Part shown: in pieces, positions 1 to 7,479 of the stretch
Layout of the letters: every line of letters starts with the position of its first letter
Numbering within the stretch: position 1 is the first letter of the stretch
Assembly: GCA_905181755.1 (NCBI GenBank)
Contig: CAJIYY010000010.1
Coordinates: 1 to 16,511, forward strand
DNA length: 16,511 nt
Origin: Candidatus Dadabacteria bacterium UBA1144
GTDB lineage: Bacteria; Desulfobacterota_D; UBA1144
Reading direction: 5' to 3'
Translations under genes and position numbers: made by a program
Notes under the pieces: model-generated
Databases searched by the model: none
What the model was told of the DNA's origin: nothing
What the model saw: only the letters and a program-made list of their open reading frames with translations

Positions 1-1095
1 TTCTTAATTAATTCAGACAAGATAGGTGGAATTGGAAATTACTTTAGCTTAGTTAAAGAGCTCTCACCAGAGAAATTATCCATGATTCCCTCGATCTTCA
101 ACAAAGGAGACTTTATGCTCTTCTTAAGTTATTCAACAATAGTTTGGTGGTCTTCCCATAATTCTGATGGAGGAGGATATATAATTCAAAGGCTTTGTTC
201 GGCCAAATCTGAAAGGGATGGTGTTCTGGGCACAATTTGGTTTGTACTGAATCACTATGTACTAAGGTTCGCCCCTTGGATCGTTATAGGGTTATGTGCT
301 CTAATACTCTATCCTACCGATGGCAGCTTGTTGGCGGACAGCGAGCAAATTTACCCTCTTTTAATTAGAGACCATGTATCAGATGGATTTAGAGGCTTCC
401 TAATTGTTACTCTTTTAGCTGCATATATGTCTACAATTAGTACGCAGATCAATTGGGGTTCATCTTATTTGGTAAATGATTTATACAAAAGATTCTATGC
501 AAGCAACAAAAGTGAAGAACATTATGTTCTCGTATCAAAGATATTTACAATAATTTTCTTATTTTTAGCCTTATTCGTAGGTGTCGGAATCAAGAATATA
601 GGGTCAGCATGGATATTCCTCTGGTCTGTAAGCTCAGGTCTTGGTTTTTTTCTAATTGCTAGATGGTTTTGGTGGAGAATTAATTCTTGGTCTGAAATAT
701 CTGCTTTAATTTGCTCTGTATTTCTAAGTGGAACTTTCTATTTCCTAGACTACTTAAGTGTTATCTCTTTAAGTTTTACCCTAAAGTTAATAATCATTCC
801 TGTTTCAATCTTTGTTGGCTTAATCGTTACGTTTCTCACAAAACCTGAGGAGGATAAAGTTCTAGATGATTTTTATAACAAAATTCGACCAGATGGATTC
901 TGGAAACAAAATAAATCTAAAAGCATTGGTAAAGTTAGAGAACCTTTATTTAAAGCCTTTCAGCTTAGCTTGTCAATACTAACACTCATATACGGAATTA
1001 TAGAAATAGCTACAGGAAGTTTCTTTTCAGGAACCTTGTCTTTAGTTGTAGGGGCATTTCTCTTAATTCATATTGTTCGAAGGATTGAAGATTGA
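1..1095 (+). CDS. Sodium:solute symporter (SSS/SLC5 family), C-terminal part
   Basis: The reading frame is open from base 1, so the gene starts upstream and the ATG at 82 is internal; 364 residues are visible. The protein is strongly hydrophobic with many membrane segments. Two stretches match SSS permeases: a Trp-Trp-Ser-Ser-His segment followed by a Gly-rich Tyr-Ile-Ile-Gln-Arg stretch near residues 50-65, and the segment at residues 140-165 (Ala-Ala-Tyr-Met-Ser-Thr, then a conserved Asn-Asp-Leu-Tyr-Lys). The family uses the sodium gradient to import sugars, amino acids, organic acids or vitamins across the inner membrane. The substrate cannot be told from this sequence. A short charged loop lies near residues 278-300, and two more hydrophobic segments follow. 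The N-terminal helices that bind sodium are outside the window. Its stop codon lies 4 bases from that of the convergent Fe-S carrier gene. Family assignment is firm; substrate is unknown. Confidence 0.88.
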   Translation, partial: FLINSDKIGGIGNYFSLVKELSPEKLSMIPSIFNKGDFMLFLSYSTIVWWSSHNSDGGGYIIQRLCSAKSERDGVLGTIWFVLNHYVLRFAPWIVIGLCALILYPTDGSLLADSEQIYPLLIRDHVSDGFRGFLIVTLLAAYMSTISTQINWGSSYLVNDLYKRFYASNKSEEHYVLVSKIFTIIFLFLALFVGVGIKNIGSAWIFLWSVSSGLGFFLIARWFWWRINSWSEISALICSVFLSGTFYFLDYLSVISLSFTLKLIIIPVSIFVGLIVTFLTKPEEDKVLDDFYNKIRPDGFWKQNKSKSIGKVREPLFKAFQLSLSILTLIYGIIEIATGSFFSGTLSLVVGAFLLIHIVRRIED

Positions 1096-1099
1096 TAAC

Positions 1100-1423
1100 T
1101 TAAACTGTGAAAGATGATCCACAACCGCAAGAAGCCTTAGCGTTAGGATTTTCAATTCCAAAGCCAGTACCATTAAGACCATCAGAGAAATTTAAAGTTC
1201 CACCTTCAACGTGGCCTAAGCTAAATTTATCAATAACAACTTTAACGTCTGAGTTTTTAAAGATCTTATCGGAATCATCAATAGAGTCATCAAAACCCAT
1301 TTCATAGGAGAAGCCAGAGCATCCGCCCGGAACTACTTTGATTCTTAAGAAGGATTCGTTACTATCTTCTTCGATTAAAAGACGAGTAATCTCATTGGCA
1401 GCTTTTTCACTTATGTTAAACAT
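1100..1423 (-). CDS. erpA: A-type iron-sulfur cluster carrier (ErpA/IscA family)
   Basis: A 107-residue protein of normal length for the HesB/IscA/ErpA family. The three cluster-ligand cysteines are present: Cys35 in Gly-Gly-Cys-Ser-Gly-Phe, and Cys99 and Cys101 in the C-terminal Cys-Gly-Cys-Gly-Ser-Ser-Phe. The family receives Fe-S clusters from a scaffold in the cytoplasm and hands them to apo-enzymes. IspH and LipA, encoded in this window, are Fe-S enzymes and ErpA-type carriers are known to serve such targets, so a functional link is plausible (inference). No isc or suf genes are nearby; the gene stands alone, divergent from the M24 peptidase gene. The ATG at 1423 has no Shine-Dalgarno sequence. 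A good promoter ends 8 bases before it, so the mRNA may be leaderless. The choice of erpA over iscA is by general resemblance and is not certain. Confidence 0.9.
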   Translation of the reverse strand: MFNISEKAANEITRLLIEEDSNESFLRIKVVPGGCSGFSYEMGFDDSIDDSDKIFKNSDVKVVIDKFSLGHVEGGTLNFSDGLNGTGFGIENPNAKASCGCGSSFTV

Positions 1424-1431
1424 ATAATGAT

Positions 1432-1460
1432 ATATTAAATAACTTGTAGAAATTTGGCAA
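1432..1460 (-). promoter_or_regulatory. Sigma70-type promoter for the Fe-S carrier gene
   Basis: On the minus strand a -35 box TTGCCA (1460-1455) is followed by a 17-base spacer and a -10 box TAATAT (1437-1432). Only 8 bases separate the -10 box from the ATG at 1423, so transcription should start at or within a base or two of the start codon. No Shine-Dalgarno sequence is present. This is a match by eye and has no experimental support. Confidence 0.5.
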
Positions 1461-1465
1461 TGTTT

Positions 1466-1492
1466 TTGTTTGTATAGTTAATCCAGTATATT
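1466..1492 (+). promoter_or_regulatory. Possible promoter for the M24 peptidase-mazG pair
   Basis: A weak -35 box TTGTTT (1466-1471), a short 15-base spacer and a -10 box TATATT (1487-1492) precede the ATG at 1501 by 8 bases. There is no Shine-Dalgarno sequence; the stretch before the ATG is a pyrimidine-rich run. If the -10 box is real the transcript would be leaderless. The -35 match and spacing are poor, so this is tentative. Confidence 0.25.
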
Positions 1493-1500
1493 CTTTTCTT

Positions 1501-2610
1501 ATGAGATTTATGAGCCTAATTTACGATAACACTAGGAATTCCTCTGATTTATTCTACAAGACAGGATTTAAGGTCCCAGATCCTGTTATTTTTTTTGAGA
1601 TAAGAAATAAGAAATACCTAGTTCTTAACGATTTAGAGTTTCAGAGAGGTAGTTCGCAAGCTAAGGTAGACAAAGTCATATCTCTGAGGGAAATCTCAAA
1701 TTTAGCAAAGAGTGATAATGTAATAGATATCATAAAAGAGCTAGTCAAGCTTTATAATATTGATGAAGTAAAAGTCCCCTATACTTTTCCATCTTATTTA
1801 TTTGATCAGTTAAGAAAGTCAAAGATTAAGATTAAAGCCTCTAGTGCTGTAATTTTCTATAAATCCAGGTTGATAAAGAGTTCATCAGAAGTTAAATCAA
1901 TAAAGAAAACAATGATGCGGACTGAATCCGTTCTAGAGAAAATTATAAGTAAGATTAAATACTCTAAAAGTAAAAATAATCTCCTGTATTCAGACGGGAA
2001 ACTTTTAACTTCTGAGGTACTCAGGGGCCTTTGTCATATCGAGTTGGCTTCTCTTGGTCTTGAATGTCCAGACTGTATTATTTCGTCAGGAGGAGATTCT
2101 GCCCTACCTCATCATGAAGGGTTTGGCCCTATAGGTGAGTCTTCTCCAATAATTCTCGATATCTTTCCTAAAGACATAGAGAGTGGCTATTATGGGGATA
2201 TTACCAGAACTGTAGTTAAAGGAAAACCATCCCCAATATTAAAGAAAATGTTTAGCGTAGTACTGTTTGGACAAAGAATGGGTATCAAATTGGTTAAATC
2301 TAGAAAAAAATCAAGTACGATTCATAGCAGCATTAAGGACTTTTTTAATAAGTCAGGATTTCCTACTGACTTTACAAAGAATAATCCTGATGGTTTTATT
2401 CACTCGACTGGACATGGGTTAGGGTTAGATATTCACGAGCCTCCTAGAGTTTCTACAGGTAGTGATATTCTGAAAGCTAATCAGGTTATAACTATTGAGC
2501 CAGGTCTTTATTATACAAAAATTGGTGGGATAAGAATTGAGGACACTGTTCTGGTTACAGAAAAAGGCTGTAAAAACTTGACCATGTTTCCGAAGGTACT
2601 TGAGATATAG
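1501..2610 (+). CDS. M24-family metallopeptidase (Xaa-Pro aminopeptidase/dipeptidase-like)
   Basis: A 369-residue protein with an N-terminal creatinase/prolidase-like domain of about 125 residues and a C-terminal pita-bread metallopeptidase domain. The five metal ligands can be placed: Asp220, Asp233 (in Gly-Asp-Ile-Thr-Arg-Thr), His305 (in Gly-His-Gly-Leu-Gly-Leu), Glu333 (in Glu-Pro-Gly-Leu) and Glu347 (in Arg-Ile-Glu-Asp). The enzyme should be a cytoplasmic two-metal exopeptidase, most likely cleaving peptides at proline; exact specificity cannot be read. The two Asp ligands are 13 residues apart, against 11 in typical PepP, PepQ and methionine aminopeptidase. The sequence around the first one (Asp-Ile-Phe-Pro) looks like a subgroup I recall with this longer loop. 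It is the first gene of a pair with mazG, 16 bases downstream. The ATG at 1501 lacks a Shine-Dalgarno sequence; Met4 is an alternative start. Confidence 0.9.
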   Translation: MRFMSLIYDNTRNSSDLFYKTGFKVPDPVIFFEIRNKKYLVLNDLEFQRGSSQAKVDKVISLREISNLAKSDNVIDIIKELVKLYNIDEVKVPYTFPSYLFDQLRKSKIKIKASSAVIFYKSRLIKSSSEVKSIKKTMMRTESVLEKIISKIKYSKSKNNLLYSDGKLLTSEVLRGLCHIELASLGLECPDCIISSGGDSALPHHEGFGPIGESSPIILDIFPKDIESGYYGDITRTVVKGKPSPILKKMFSVVLFGQRMGIKLVKSRKKSSTIHSSIKDFFNKSGFPTDFTKNNPDGFIHSTGHGLGLDIHEPPRVSTGSDILKANQVITIEPGLYYTKIGGIRIEDTVLVTEKGCKNLTMFPKVLEI

Positions 2611-2626
2611 CTTGAGCGATTTGGAA

Positions 2627-3370
2627 ATGAAGTTGAACACGCTTATTGAAATTACTAAAAGGCTCCGCGCTGAGGATGGATGCCCTTGGGATAAGAAGCA
2701 AACATTAAAGACTTTAAGACCATATGTAATTGAAGAGGCGTATGAAGTTGTCGATGCAATTAGCAAGGAAGATTATGTCAATTTGAAGGAAGAAGCTGGA
2801 GACTTGCTTCTTCAGGTCTTGTTTGTAGCGAACATTGCCCAAGAAAGTAATCTGTTTGATTTAGAAGACATATTTCAAGTATTGAGTGACAAATTAATAA
2901 GACGACATCCTCATGTCTTTGGTGATCGAAAAGTTGGAAACGCAGAAGAGGCTTTATCTGTCTGGAATGAGCAAAAATCTTTAGAAAACAAGGGAGAAGA
3001 AAAAGAATTCTCTTTGACTCTTCCATCATTATTACGTGCAGTAGAAATTTCTAAAGCTTATTCTAAACTAGGTCTAGAGTTCCCTTCCAGTGAGGATATC
3101 TTAGAAAAACTCCAGTCAGAGATAAGGGAATTCGAAGAGGTAGTCGAGACTCAAAGCTCTGAAGGTATTGAAGAGGAATTGGGAGATATACTTTTTACTG
3201 TTGCCAATTTATGTAGGACTAAAAAAGTTAATCCTGAAATGGTATTGAATAGAAGTAGTGATAAGTTTGTTGAAAGGGCCAAGTTCTTCTTAGGTTTAAA
3301 AAAGAAAGGTTTGTCTGATGATGAAGCTTGGAAAGAAGCTAAGTTACTTTTTAAAAAAATGTCCAAGTAG
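2627..3370 (+). CDS. mazG: Nucleoside triphosphate pyrophosphohydrolase MazG
   Basis: A 247-residue protein close to the length of E. coli MazG (263) and with the same double-domain plan. Near the start is the hallmark Gly-Cys-Pro-Trp-Asp (residues 18-22). The magnesium-binding motif of the first all-alpha domain is Glu36-Glu37-x-x-Glu40 with Glu56-x-x-Asp59. The second domain repeats it around residues 165-171 and Glu184-x-x-Asp187. The family hydrolyses (d)NTPs to monophosphates plus pyrophosphate in the cytoplasm, cleaning the nucleotide pool and, in E. coli, affecting (p)ppGpp levels. The ATG at 2627 aligns with the E. coli start; a TTG at 2600 is also in frame and would overlap the peptidase gene by 11 bases. 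It is probably cotranscribed with the M24 peptidase gene. The 3' end overlaps the convergent apgM gene by 27 bases. Confidence 0.92.
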   Translation: MKLNTLIEITKRLRAEDGCPWDKKQTLKTLRPYVIEEAYEVVDAISKEDYVNLKEEAGDLLLQVLFVANIAQESNLFDLEDIFQVLSDKLIRRHPHVFGDRKVGNAEEALSVWNEQKSLENKGEEKEFSLTLPSLLRAVEISKAYSKLGLEFPSSEDILEKLQSEIREFEEVVETQSSEGIEEELGDILFTVANLCRTKKVNPEMVLNRSSDKFVERAKFFLGLKKKGLSDDEAWKEAKLLFKKMSK

Positions 3371-4543
3371 TTCGAATCCGTTTTCTATTACAACCCCTGA
3401 TTCGCTAGCACTTCTTTCACTAAAAACTTTCTGATTATGATTGCAAGTATTTAATTTTGAGTTGTAAATTAAGTAAGGAACATACTCGTAGCTGTGGGTC
3501 CTTAACTCTACTGGAGTGGGATGGTCAGATACTATACAAATCTTATAGTCGTCATACTTATCTCTTAAGCCTTCTACTATTGGTCCCACAACTTTTTTGT
3601 CCAGGTCGTCAATTGCTTGTATTTTCTTCTTATAGTCACCCTCATGACCAGTCTCATCTGGCGCCTCTATATGAATCATGCAGAAATCATTTTCCTTTAA
3701 ACTATCAAGAGCTGATTCAACTTTTCCTTTATAGTTTGTATCAAGATAGCCGGTAGCCCCTTCTACATTTAAAACATCTAAGCCTGCCAACTTACCAATA
3801 CCTTTAATGAGGTCAACGGCTGATATGACTGAACCCTTAATATTATGAATAGACTTAAATTGTTCAAGAACAGGCTTCTTTCCTTGTCCCCAGAGCCATA
3901 TATCACTGCAATTTAAACTCTTTAGCTCGGGGTTTTGATTCTTTATCTTTTTAATTTTAACTCTAGCCCTTCTCATTAAATCTCTGAGCCTTACGGATCC
4001 AGGACCAGTAGGAAGGTAATCTATAGTGTTTTGGTCTAATATATCGTGAGGAGGAGTAGTTTCGAGCTTAGAAAGCCCGTTCTTCCATACTAATATATGT
4101 CTGTAGCTCACACCTTGGTAAAGTTCAAATTCATTATCCTGAAGCTCTTCTTTTAGACCGTCGATGATTACTTTTGAAGTCTCAGTGTCAATATGGCCAG
4201 CAGAGTGGTCATCCATGAAATCTTTACCATTATTATTGACAATATTCACCAGATTACACCTGTAGCACACATCGTTTGGACCTAATGGAATTCCTATGCT
4301 TTCTGCCTCTAGAGGAGACCTACCGGTGAAGCACTCTTGCGGATCGTAGCCTAATATGCTTAGGTTGCCAACATCACTGCCAGATTTCATACCTTTTGGA
4401 ATATGATTAACTGTTCCTAGCTCAGAAGATTTAACCAGGTCATCCATAAAGGGCGTTTCTGATGCTTCCAGGGGAGTTCTTCCATCAAGATTCGCAAGTG
4501 GTCTATCAGGCATTCCATCTGCTTGGATTAAAATAAACTTCAA
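3344..4543 (-). CDS. apgM: 2,3-bisphosphoglycerate-independent phosphoglycerate mutase, archaeal type
   Basis: A 399-residue protein of the alkaline phosphatase superfamily. It interconverts 3-phosphoglycerate and 2-phosphoglycerate in glycolysis and gluconeogenesis in the cytoplasm. It matches the archaeal-type ApgM, not the longer GpmI form. Evidence is the N-terminal metal Asp9-Gly10, the phosphoserine loop Gly55-Ser56-Asp57-Val58 followed by Leu-Ser-Ile-Leu-Gly-Tyr-Asp-Pro, the His113/His117 segment (Asp-Asp-His-Ser-Ala-Gly-His), a Glu-Ala-Pro-Asp-Glu-x-Gly-His motif and a C-terminal Ser-Asp-His-Pro-Thr-Pro motif. It starts with TTG at 4543, one base after the lipA stop, with a weak purine-rich GTGAGA upstream. 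It is the last gene of the aroA-to-apgM run. ApgM is best known from archaea but also occurs in some bacteria, so its presence need not mean recent transfer. Confidence 0.92.
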   Translation of the reverse strand: MKFILIQADGMPDRPLANLDGRTPLEASETPFMDDLVKSSELGTVNHIPKGMKSGSDVGNLSILGYDPQECFTGRSPLEAESIGIPLGPNDVCYRCNLVNIVNNNGKDFMDDHSAGHIDTETSKVIIDGLKEELQDNEFELYQGVSYRHILVWKNGLSKLETTPPHDILDQNTIDYLPTGPGSVRLRDLMRRARVKIKKIKNQNPELKSLNCSDIWLWGQGKKPVLEQFKSIHNIKGSVISAVDLIKGIGKLAGLDVLNVEGATGYLDTNYKGKVESALDSLKENDFCMIHIEAPDETGHEGDYKKKIQAIDDLDKKVVGPIVEGLRDKYDDYKICIVSDHPTPVELRTHSYEYVPYLIYNSKLNTCNHNQKVFSERSASESGVVIENGFELLGHFFKK

Positions 4544-4544
4544 T

Positions 4545-5462
4545 TTATCTCACTATCCTTGATGCTAATCTAGCGTTTTTAAGTTGTTTTTCTGCATGAT
4601 ATGAGCTTCTGACCATAGGCCCACATTCGGCACTCAGAATGTTATCTTTCTTCTCTGAGTATTCTTTAATTTCTTCAAACTCCTCAGGGCTGTAAAACTT
4701 AGAAACATTTATAAAATTCTTTGAGGGCTGAAGGTATTGACCTACTGTTATAATTTGGCACCCAGCTAAATTTAAATCATCAATGCACTTAAAGATTTCT
4801 TCTTTGGTTTCGCCAAGCCCTACCATTATTCCAGATTTAGTTATTATTTTTTTAGAGCTATCAAAGAACTCTAGTAGCTCTAATGACCTAGAGTATACAG
4901 CCTGAGGTCTTACAGCTCTCTTGGTAGATTTGCCAGTCTCTTGTTTGAGATTATATAATCTTTCAACAGTCTCAATATTGTGATTTAATACATCCGGTTC
5001 AGCGCCCAGTATTAGTTTGTAGCACTCTTCCTTGCCTAGAAAATCTGGAATTAAAACCTCAACTTTAATATCCAAGTTAAGATTCTTTATTTCCTTAATA
5101 GAGCTAGCAAAAATCTCAGCGCTTTCATAGTTTTTATCATCTCTATTTACAGATGTTAAAACTATATGACTTATTAGACTATTATTTTTCTTTAAGTCTC
5201 GTATTCCTCTAGCCAATCTTTTCGGCTCAAGATAGTCTATACTTGTCCCCTTGCCAGTCTTTACGGCACAAAAACCACAGCTTCGTGTGCAAGTATCACC
5301 TAAGATCATAAAAGTTAAAGTTCCAAGATTCCAACACTCACCAATGTTTGGACATTTAGCTTCCACACAAACCGTATTCAACTTATTAGAAGAAACGATA
5401 GACTTCAATTCTCTAAAGTTGGAGCCATTTGGAATTTCTGATTTGATCCATGAAGGTTTCAT
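4545..5462 (-). CDS. lipA: Lipoyl synthase LipA (radical SAM)
   Basis: A 305-residue protein of the usual LipA length. It inserts two sulfur atoms into octanoyl groups on lipoyl domains of pyruvate and 2-oxoglutarate dehydrogenases and GcvH. Both [4Fe-4S] sites are complete: auxiliary cluster cysteines Cys32, Cys37 and Cys43, and radical SAM cysteines Cys58, Cys62 and Cys65 in the CxxxCxxC pattern. The C-terminal Arg285-Ser-Ser-Tyr motif, which supplies the serine ligand of the auxiliary cluster, is also present. The ATG overlaps the lapA stop as ATGA (5459-5462), so translation is probably coupled. No lipB or lplA is in the window; octanoyl transfer must be encoded elsewhere. LipA sacrifices its auxiliary cluster during turnover and needs an Fe-S carrier, possibly the one at 1100-1423 (inference). 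Confidence 0.96.
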   Translation of the reverse strand: MKPSWIKSEIPNGSNFRELKSIVSSNKLNTVCVEAKCPNIGECWNLGTLTFMILGDTCTRSCGFCAVKTGKGTSIDYLEPKRLARGIRDLKKNNSLISHIVLTSVNRDDKNYESAEIFASSIKEIKNLNLDIKVEVLIPDFLGKEECYKLILGAEPDVLNHNIETVERLYNLKQETGKSTKRAVRPQAVYSRSLELLEFFDSSKKIITKSGIMVGLGETKEEIFKCIDDLNLAGCQIITVGQYLQPSKNFINVSKFYSPEEFEEIKEYSEKKDNILSAECGPMVRSSYHAEKQLKNARLASRIVR

Positions 5463-5755
5463 TGTTCCTTAACCTTTCTTGAGTCAGTAGTCTCAAGTGC
5501 AATTATTTTCTTTTTTAGCTCTGTATTCTTAAGACTTTTTTTAAAGAGGCTAGCTCCAATTAGAATCAAAGAAATTAGTGATCCTAGGACAAATGCCGAT
5601 ATCATTAGAATCGAATTATTAATCTCTATACTAGAAACTTCGAATACTCTCATATCATAATTGACTGAAAAAGTATGGAGGAATATCTGCTGGTTTTGAA
5701 AAATAAATACTATAGCAAAGATAAATAAAAAAATTATAAGTAGTGTTTTAAGCAT
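5459..5755 (-). CDS. lapA: LapA (DUF1049) family small membrane protein
   Basis: A 98-residue protein with two hydrophobic segments (about residues 3-20 and 49-69) and a short charged, lysine-rich C-terminal tail. The end of the first segment carries Phe-Gln-Asn-Gln, the pattern typical of LapA/YciS (DUF1049). In E. coli LapA works with LapB, FtsH and the LPS synthesis enzyme LpxC at the inner membrane. Here no lapB is visible, and the lipA start overlaps the lapA stop. In gammaproteobacteria the gene usually follows ihfB, and the neighbouring cmk/sppA genes recall the cmk-rpsA-ihfB region, but no ihfB is present. It lies 19 bases downstream of sppA and has no clear Shine-Dalgarno sequence. 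Family call rests on topology and the short motif, so it is moderately sure. Confidence 0.75.
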   Translation of the reverse strand: MLKTLLIIFLFIFAIVFIFQNQQIFLHTFSVNYDMRVFEVSSIEINNSILMISAFVLGSLISLILIGASLFKKSLKNTELKKKIIALETTDSRKVKEQ

Positions 5756-5774
5756 AAAATAAAGTTTAACATAT

Positions 5775-6629
5775 TTAAATTTTAGGTGAGTATAGATAGA
5801 AAAGTTTCTTGTTCATAATATTTGAAAAAACCGAATTTTTTATACTAGGGATGAGATTATCAAACAGTTTCTTTTCTATTATTGGATAATATTCCAAATC
5901 TAAATTGGATAGACCTATTTCTTTCTCAATATATTCTATGGCGGAAGCTAGTCCACCTAACTCATCAATCAACCTAAGGTTTAGTGCCTGTTTACCAGAG
6001 AAAACTCTACCATCAGATACTGACTCAGCCTCTTCATTGCTTAGCCCCCTTCTCTTCGCTACACTTTCCTTGAATTGTTTGTGGATGTCTTCAACCAAGA
6101 CAGATAAGACTTCTTTTTCCTCTTTACTTAAGCTCTTCGTTGGACTGCTGATGTCTTTCATTTCGCCAGACTTAACTATCTCAATATCGAATTTAAGAAA
6201 TTTTATTAGTTTTGAGAAGTTATAGTACTGACTTATAACACCTATGCTTCCTGTTATTGAGCCAGGATTAGCAAAAATATAGCTGGTACCACACGCTATT
6301 AAGTAGCCACCAGACGCCCCTATGTCAACGATGCTTGCAACAGTTGGAATTTCTTTTGAAAGGTTTATTAGCGAAGCATGTATTTCTTGGGATGACCCGA
6401 CAGTACCCCCAGGAGAATCAATTCTTACTATTAGTGCTTTGATTGACGAGTCTTCCTTGATATCTTTCAAACTTTGAAGGTATATTTTTGGATTCTTTAT
6501 TATTCCTTGAATTTCTAATATGGCAATTGTATCTCTGGAAGAAAAAGAAAAAAAAGCACTAACTAGGAAAAGTATAAGAACTAATCCTATTAATATCTTT
6601 TTTATTTGTAAACCTTTTGTCTTATCCAT
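5775..6629 (-). CDS. sppA: Signal peptide peptidase SppA, short form (S49 family)
   Basis: An inner-membrane serine protease that degrades leftover signal peptides. Numbering is from the upstream ATG at 6644. There is one N-terminal membrane anchor (about residues 15-35), then a single S49 protease domain. The catalytic Ser111 (Gly-Ala-Ser-Gly-Gly) and Lys163 (Ser-Gly-Glu-Met-Lys-Asp) are 52 residues apart, the same spacing as in Bacillus subtilis SppA (Ser147/Lys199). The Asp-Ser-Pro-Gly-Gly segment (76-80) is also typical. This is the short form of about 290 residues, not the 67-kDa double-domain E. coli form. I prefer the ATG at 6629, which overlaps the ispH stop by 8 bases and gives Met-Asp-Lys ahead of the anchor; the ATG at 6644 would add a five-residue Met-Ala-Cys-Cys-Ile leader. 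The gene sits between ispH and lapA; in delta-type clusters rpsA usually intervenes. Confidence 0.9.
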   Translation of the reverse strand: MDKTKGLQIKKILIGLVLILFLVSAFFSFSSRDTIAILEIQGIIKNPKIYLQSLKDIKEDSSIKALIVRIDSPGGTVGSSQEIHASLINLSKEIPTVASIVDIGASGGYLIACGTSYIFANPGSITGSIGVISQYYNFSKLIKFLKFDIEIVKSGEMKDISSPTKSLSKEEKEVLSVLVEDIHKQFKESVAKRRGLSNEEAESVSDGRVFSGKQALNLRLIDELGGLASAIEYIEKEIGLSNLDLEYYPIIEKKLFDNLIPSIKNSVFSNIMNKKLFYLYSPKI

Positions 6630-7479
6630 GATGCAACACGCCATCGATTGTTTGTTTTATTAGCCATGGTGGAGTTGAGGCTCCTGCAGTAATACCAACA
6701 ACTTTATCTTCCAGATCCATACCTAGTTCTTTAATTTCCTTGAAAGTTTCTATCTGGTAAGTGTTCTTGTTAACCTTTCTGCATATATCGGCTATCTCCT
6801 TTGTGTTGGAACTGTTTTTCCCACCTATGACAAACATTATATCAACGTCCTTTGCAATTTCTTTTGATTCAATTTGCTTGTTGTTTATATCATCACATAG
6901 TGTGTCGATTGCCTTTATCGTGTACTCTTGCTCTTCCTTGAACATGTCTACAACATCCCAAAAAAGATTTTTTTGAATAGTTGTTTGGGCTACAATTCCG
7001 ATTTTTTGGCCTGGAATTACTTTAATATCAAGTCCATTTTTATCGTTAACAACTAATACTCTTTCTTTTTTTGCGTAACTCCTAGCACCTATAACCTCGG
7101 GGTGTTTTTCATTCCCAACGATAATGACAAAATATTCATTATCGGAAAGATATTTTACTGCAAATTGTAGTTTTTTAACTATAGGGCATGTCATATCGAT
7201 AATACTAATTTCAGAATCTTGCAAATCTTTTTCTTGGTAGTTTGGTATCCCATGAGCTCTTATAATAATGGTACCTTTTTCATTCTTTTTTACTTTGTCT
7301 ACAACCGACAGTCCTTTTTTTTGAAGAATATCTACAACTTGTGGATTGTGAATCAAGGGGCCGAAAGATTTTACATTTTTATTCTGATTTTCATTTAGAA
7401 CTTCTTCCGCTGTTGTGACAGCTTTTTCTACGCCAAAGCAAACACCCGCACTATCAGAAACAATAAGTTTTCTAGGCAT
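6622..7479 (-). CDS. ispH: 4-hydroxy-3-methylbut-2-enyl diphosphate reductase IspH
   Basis: A 285-residue protein of typical length that catalyses the last step of the MEP pathway, making IPP and DMAPP in the cytoplasm with a [4Fe-4S] cluster. The three cluster cysteines are Cys14 (Gly-Val-Cys-Phe-Gly), Cys98 (Asp-Met-Thr-Cys-Pro) and Cys195 (Asp-Thr-Leu-Cys). Other active-site signatures are His44 (Ile-His-Asn-Pro), His76 (Arg-Ala-His-Gly), His126 with Glu128 (His-Pro-Glu), the Gln-Thr-Thr segment near 165, and Gly-Gly-Lys-Asn-Ser-Ser-Asn near 219-225. The region after Cys195 reads Asp-Asp-Ile-Asn-Asn-Lys-Gln, where E. coli has Tyr-Ala-Thr-Thr-Asn-Arg-Gln, an unusual variant. The start overlaps the cmk stop by 8 bases. 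Cmk-ispH adjacency is known from Clostridia, Bacteroidetes and delta-type proteobacteria. Confidence 0.96.
   Translation of the reverse strand: MPRKLIVSDSAGVCFGVEKAVTTAEEVLNENQNKNVKSFGPLIHNPQVVDILQKKGLSVVDKVKKNEKGTIIIRAHGIPNYQEKDLQDSEISIIDMTCPIVKKLQFAVKYLSDNEYFVIIVGNEKHPEVIGARSYAKKERVLVVNDKNGLDIKVIPGQKIGIVAQTTIQKNLFWDVVDMFKEEQEYTIKAIDTLCDDINNKQIESKEIAKDVDIMFVIGGKNSSNTKEIADICRKVNKNTYQIETFKEIKELGMDLEDKVVGITAGASTPPWLIKQTIDGVLHHG

Noticed and set aside
82..84. ATG at 82 as start of the symporter gene
   Set aside because: The frame is open back to base 1 and the protein would lack its first helices, so the gene starts before the window.
2425..2766. 113-residue open frame on the minus strand across the M24 peptidase/mazG junction
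   Set aside because: Antisense to two well-supported genes; no recognisable product.
5905..6225. 106-residue open frame on the plus strand inside sppA
   Set aside because: Antisense shadow of the S49 protease domain; no ribosome binding site or family features.
6630..6644. ATG at 6644 as the sppA start, giving a Met-Ala-Cys-Cys N-terminus
   Set aside because: Possible, but the ATG at 6629 gives a more usual charged N-terminus before the membrane anchor and a short overlap with ispH like others in this operon.
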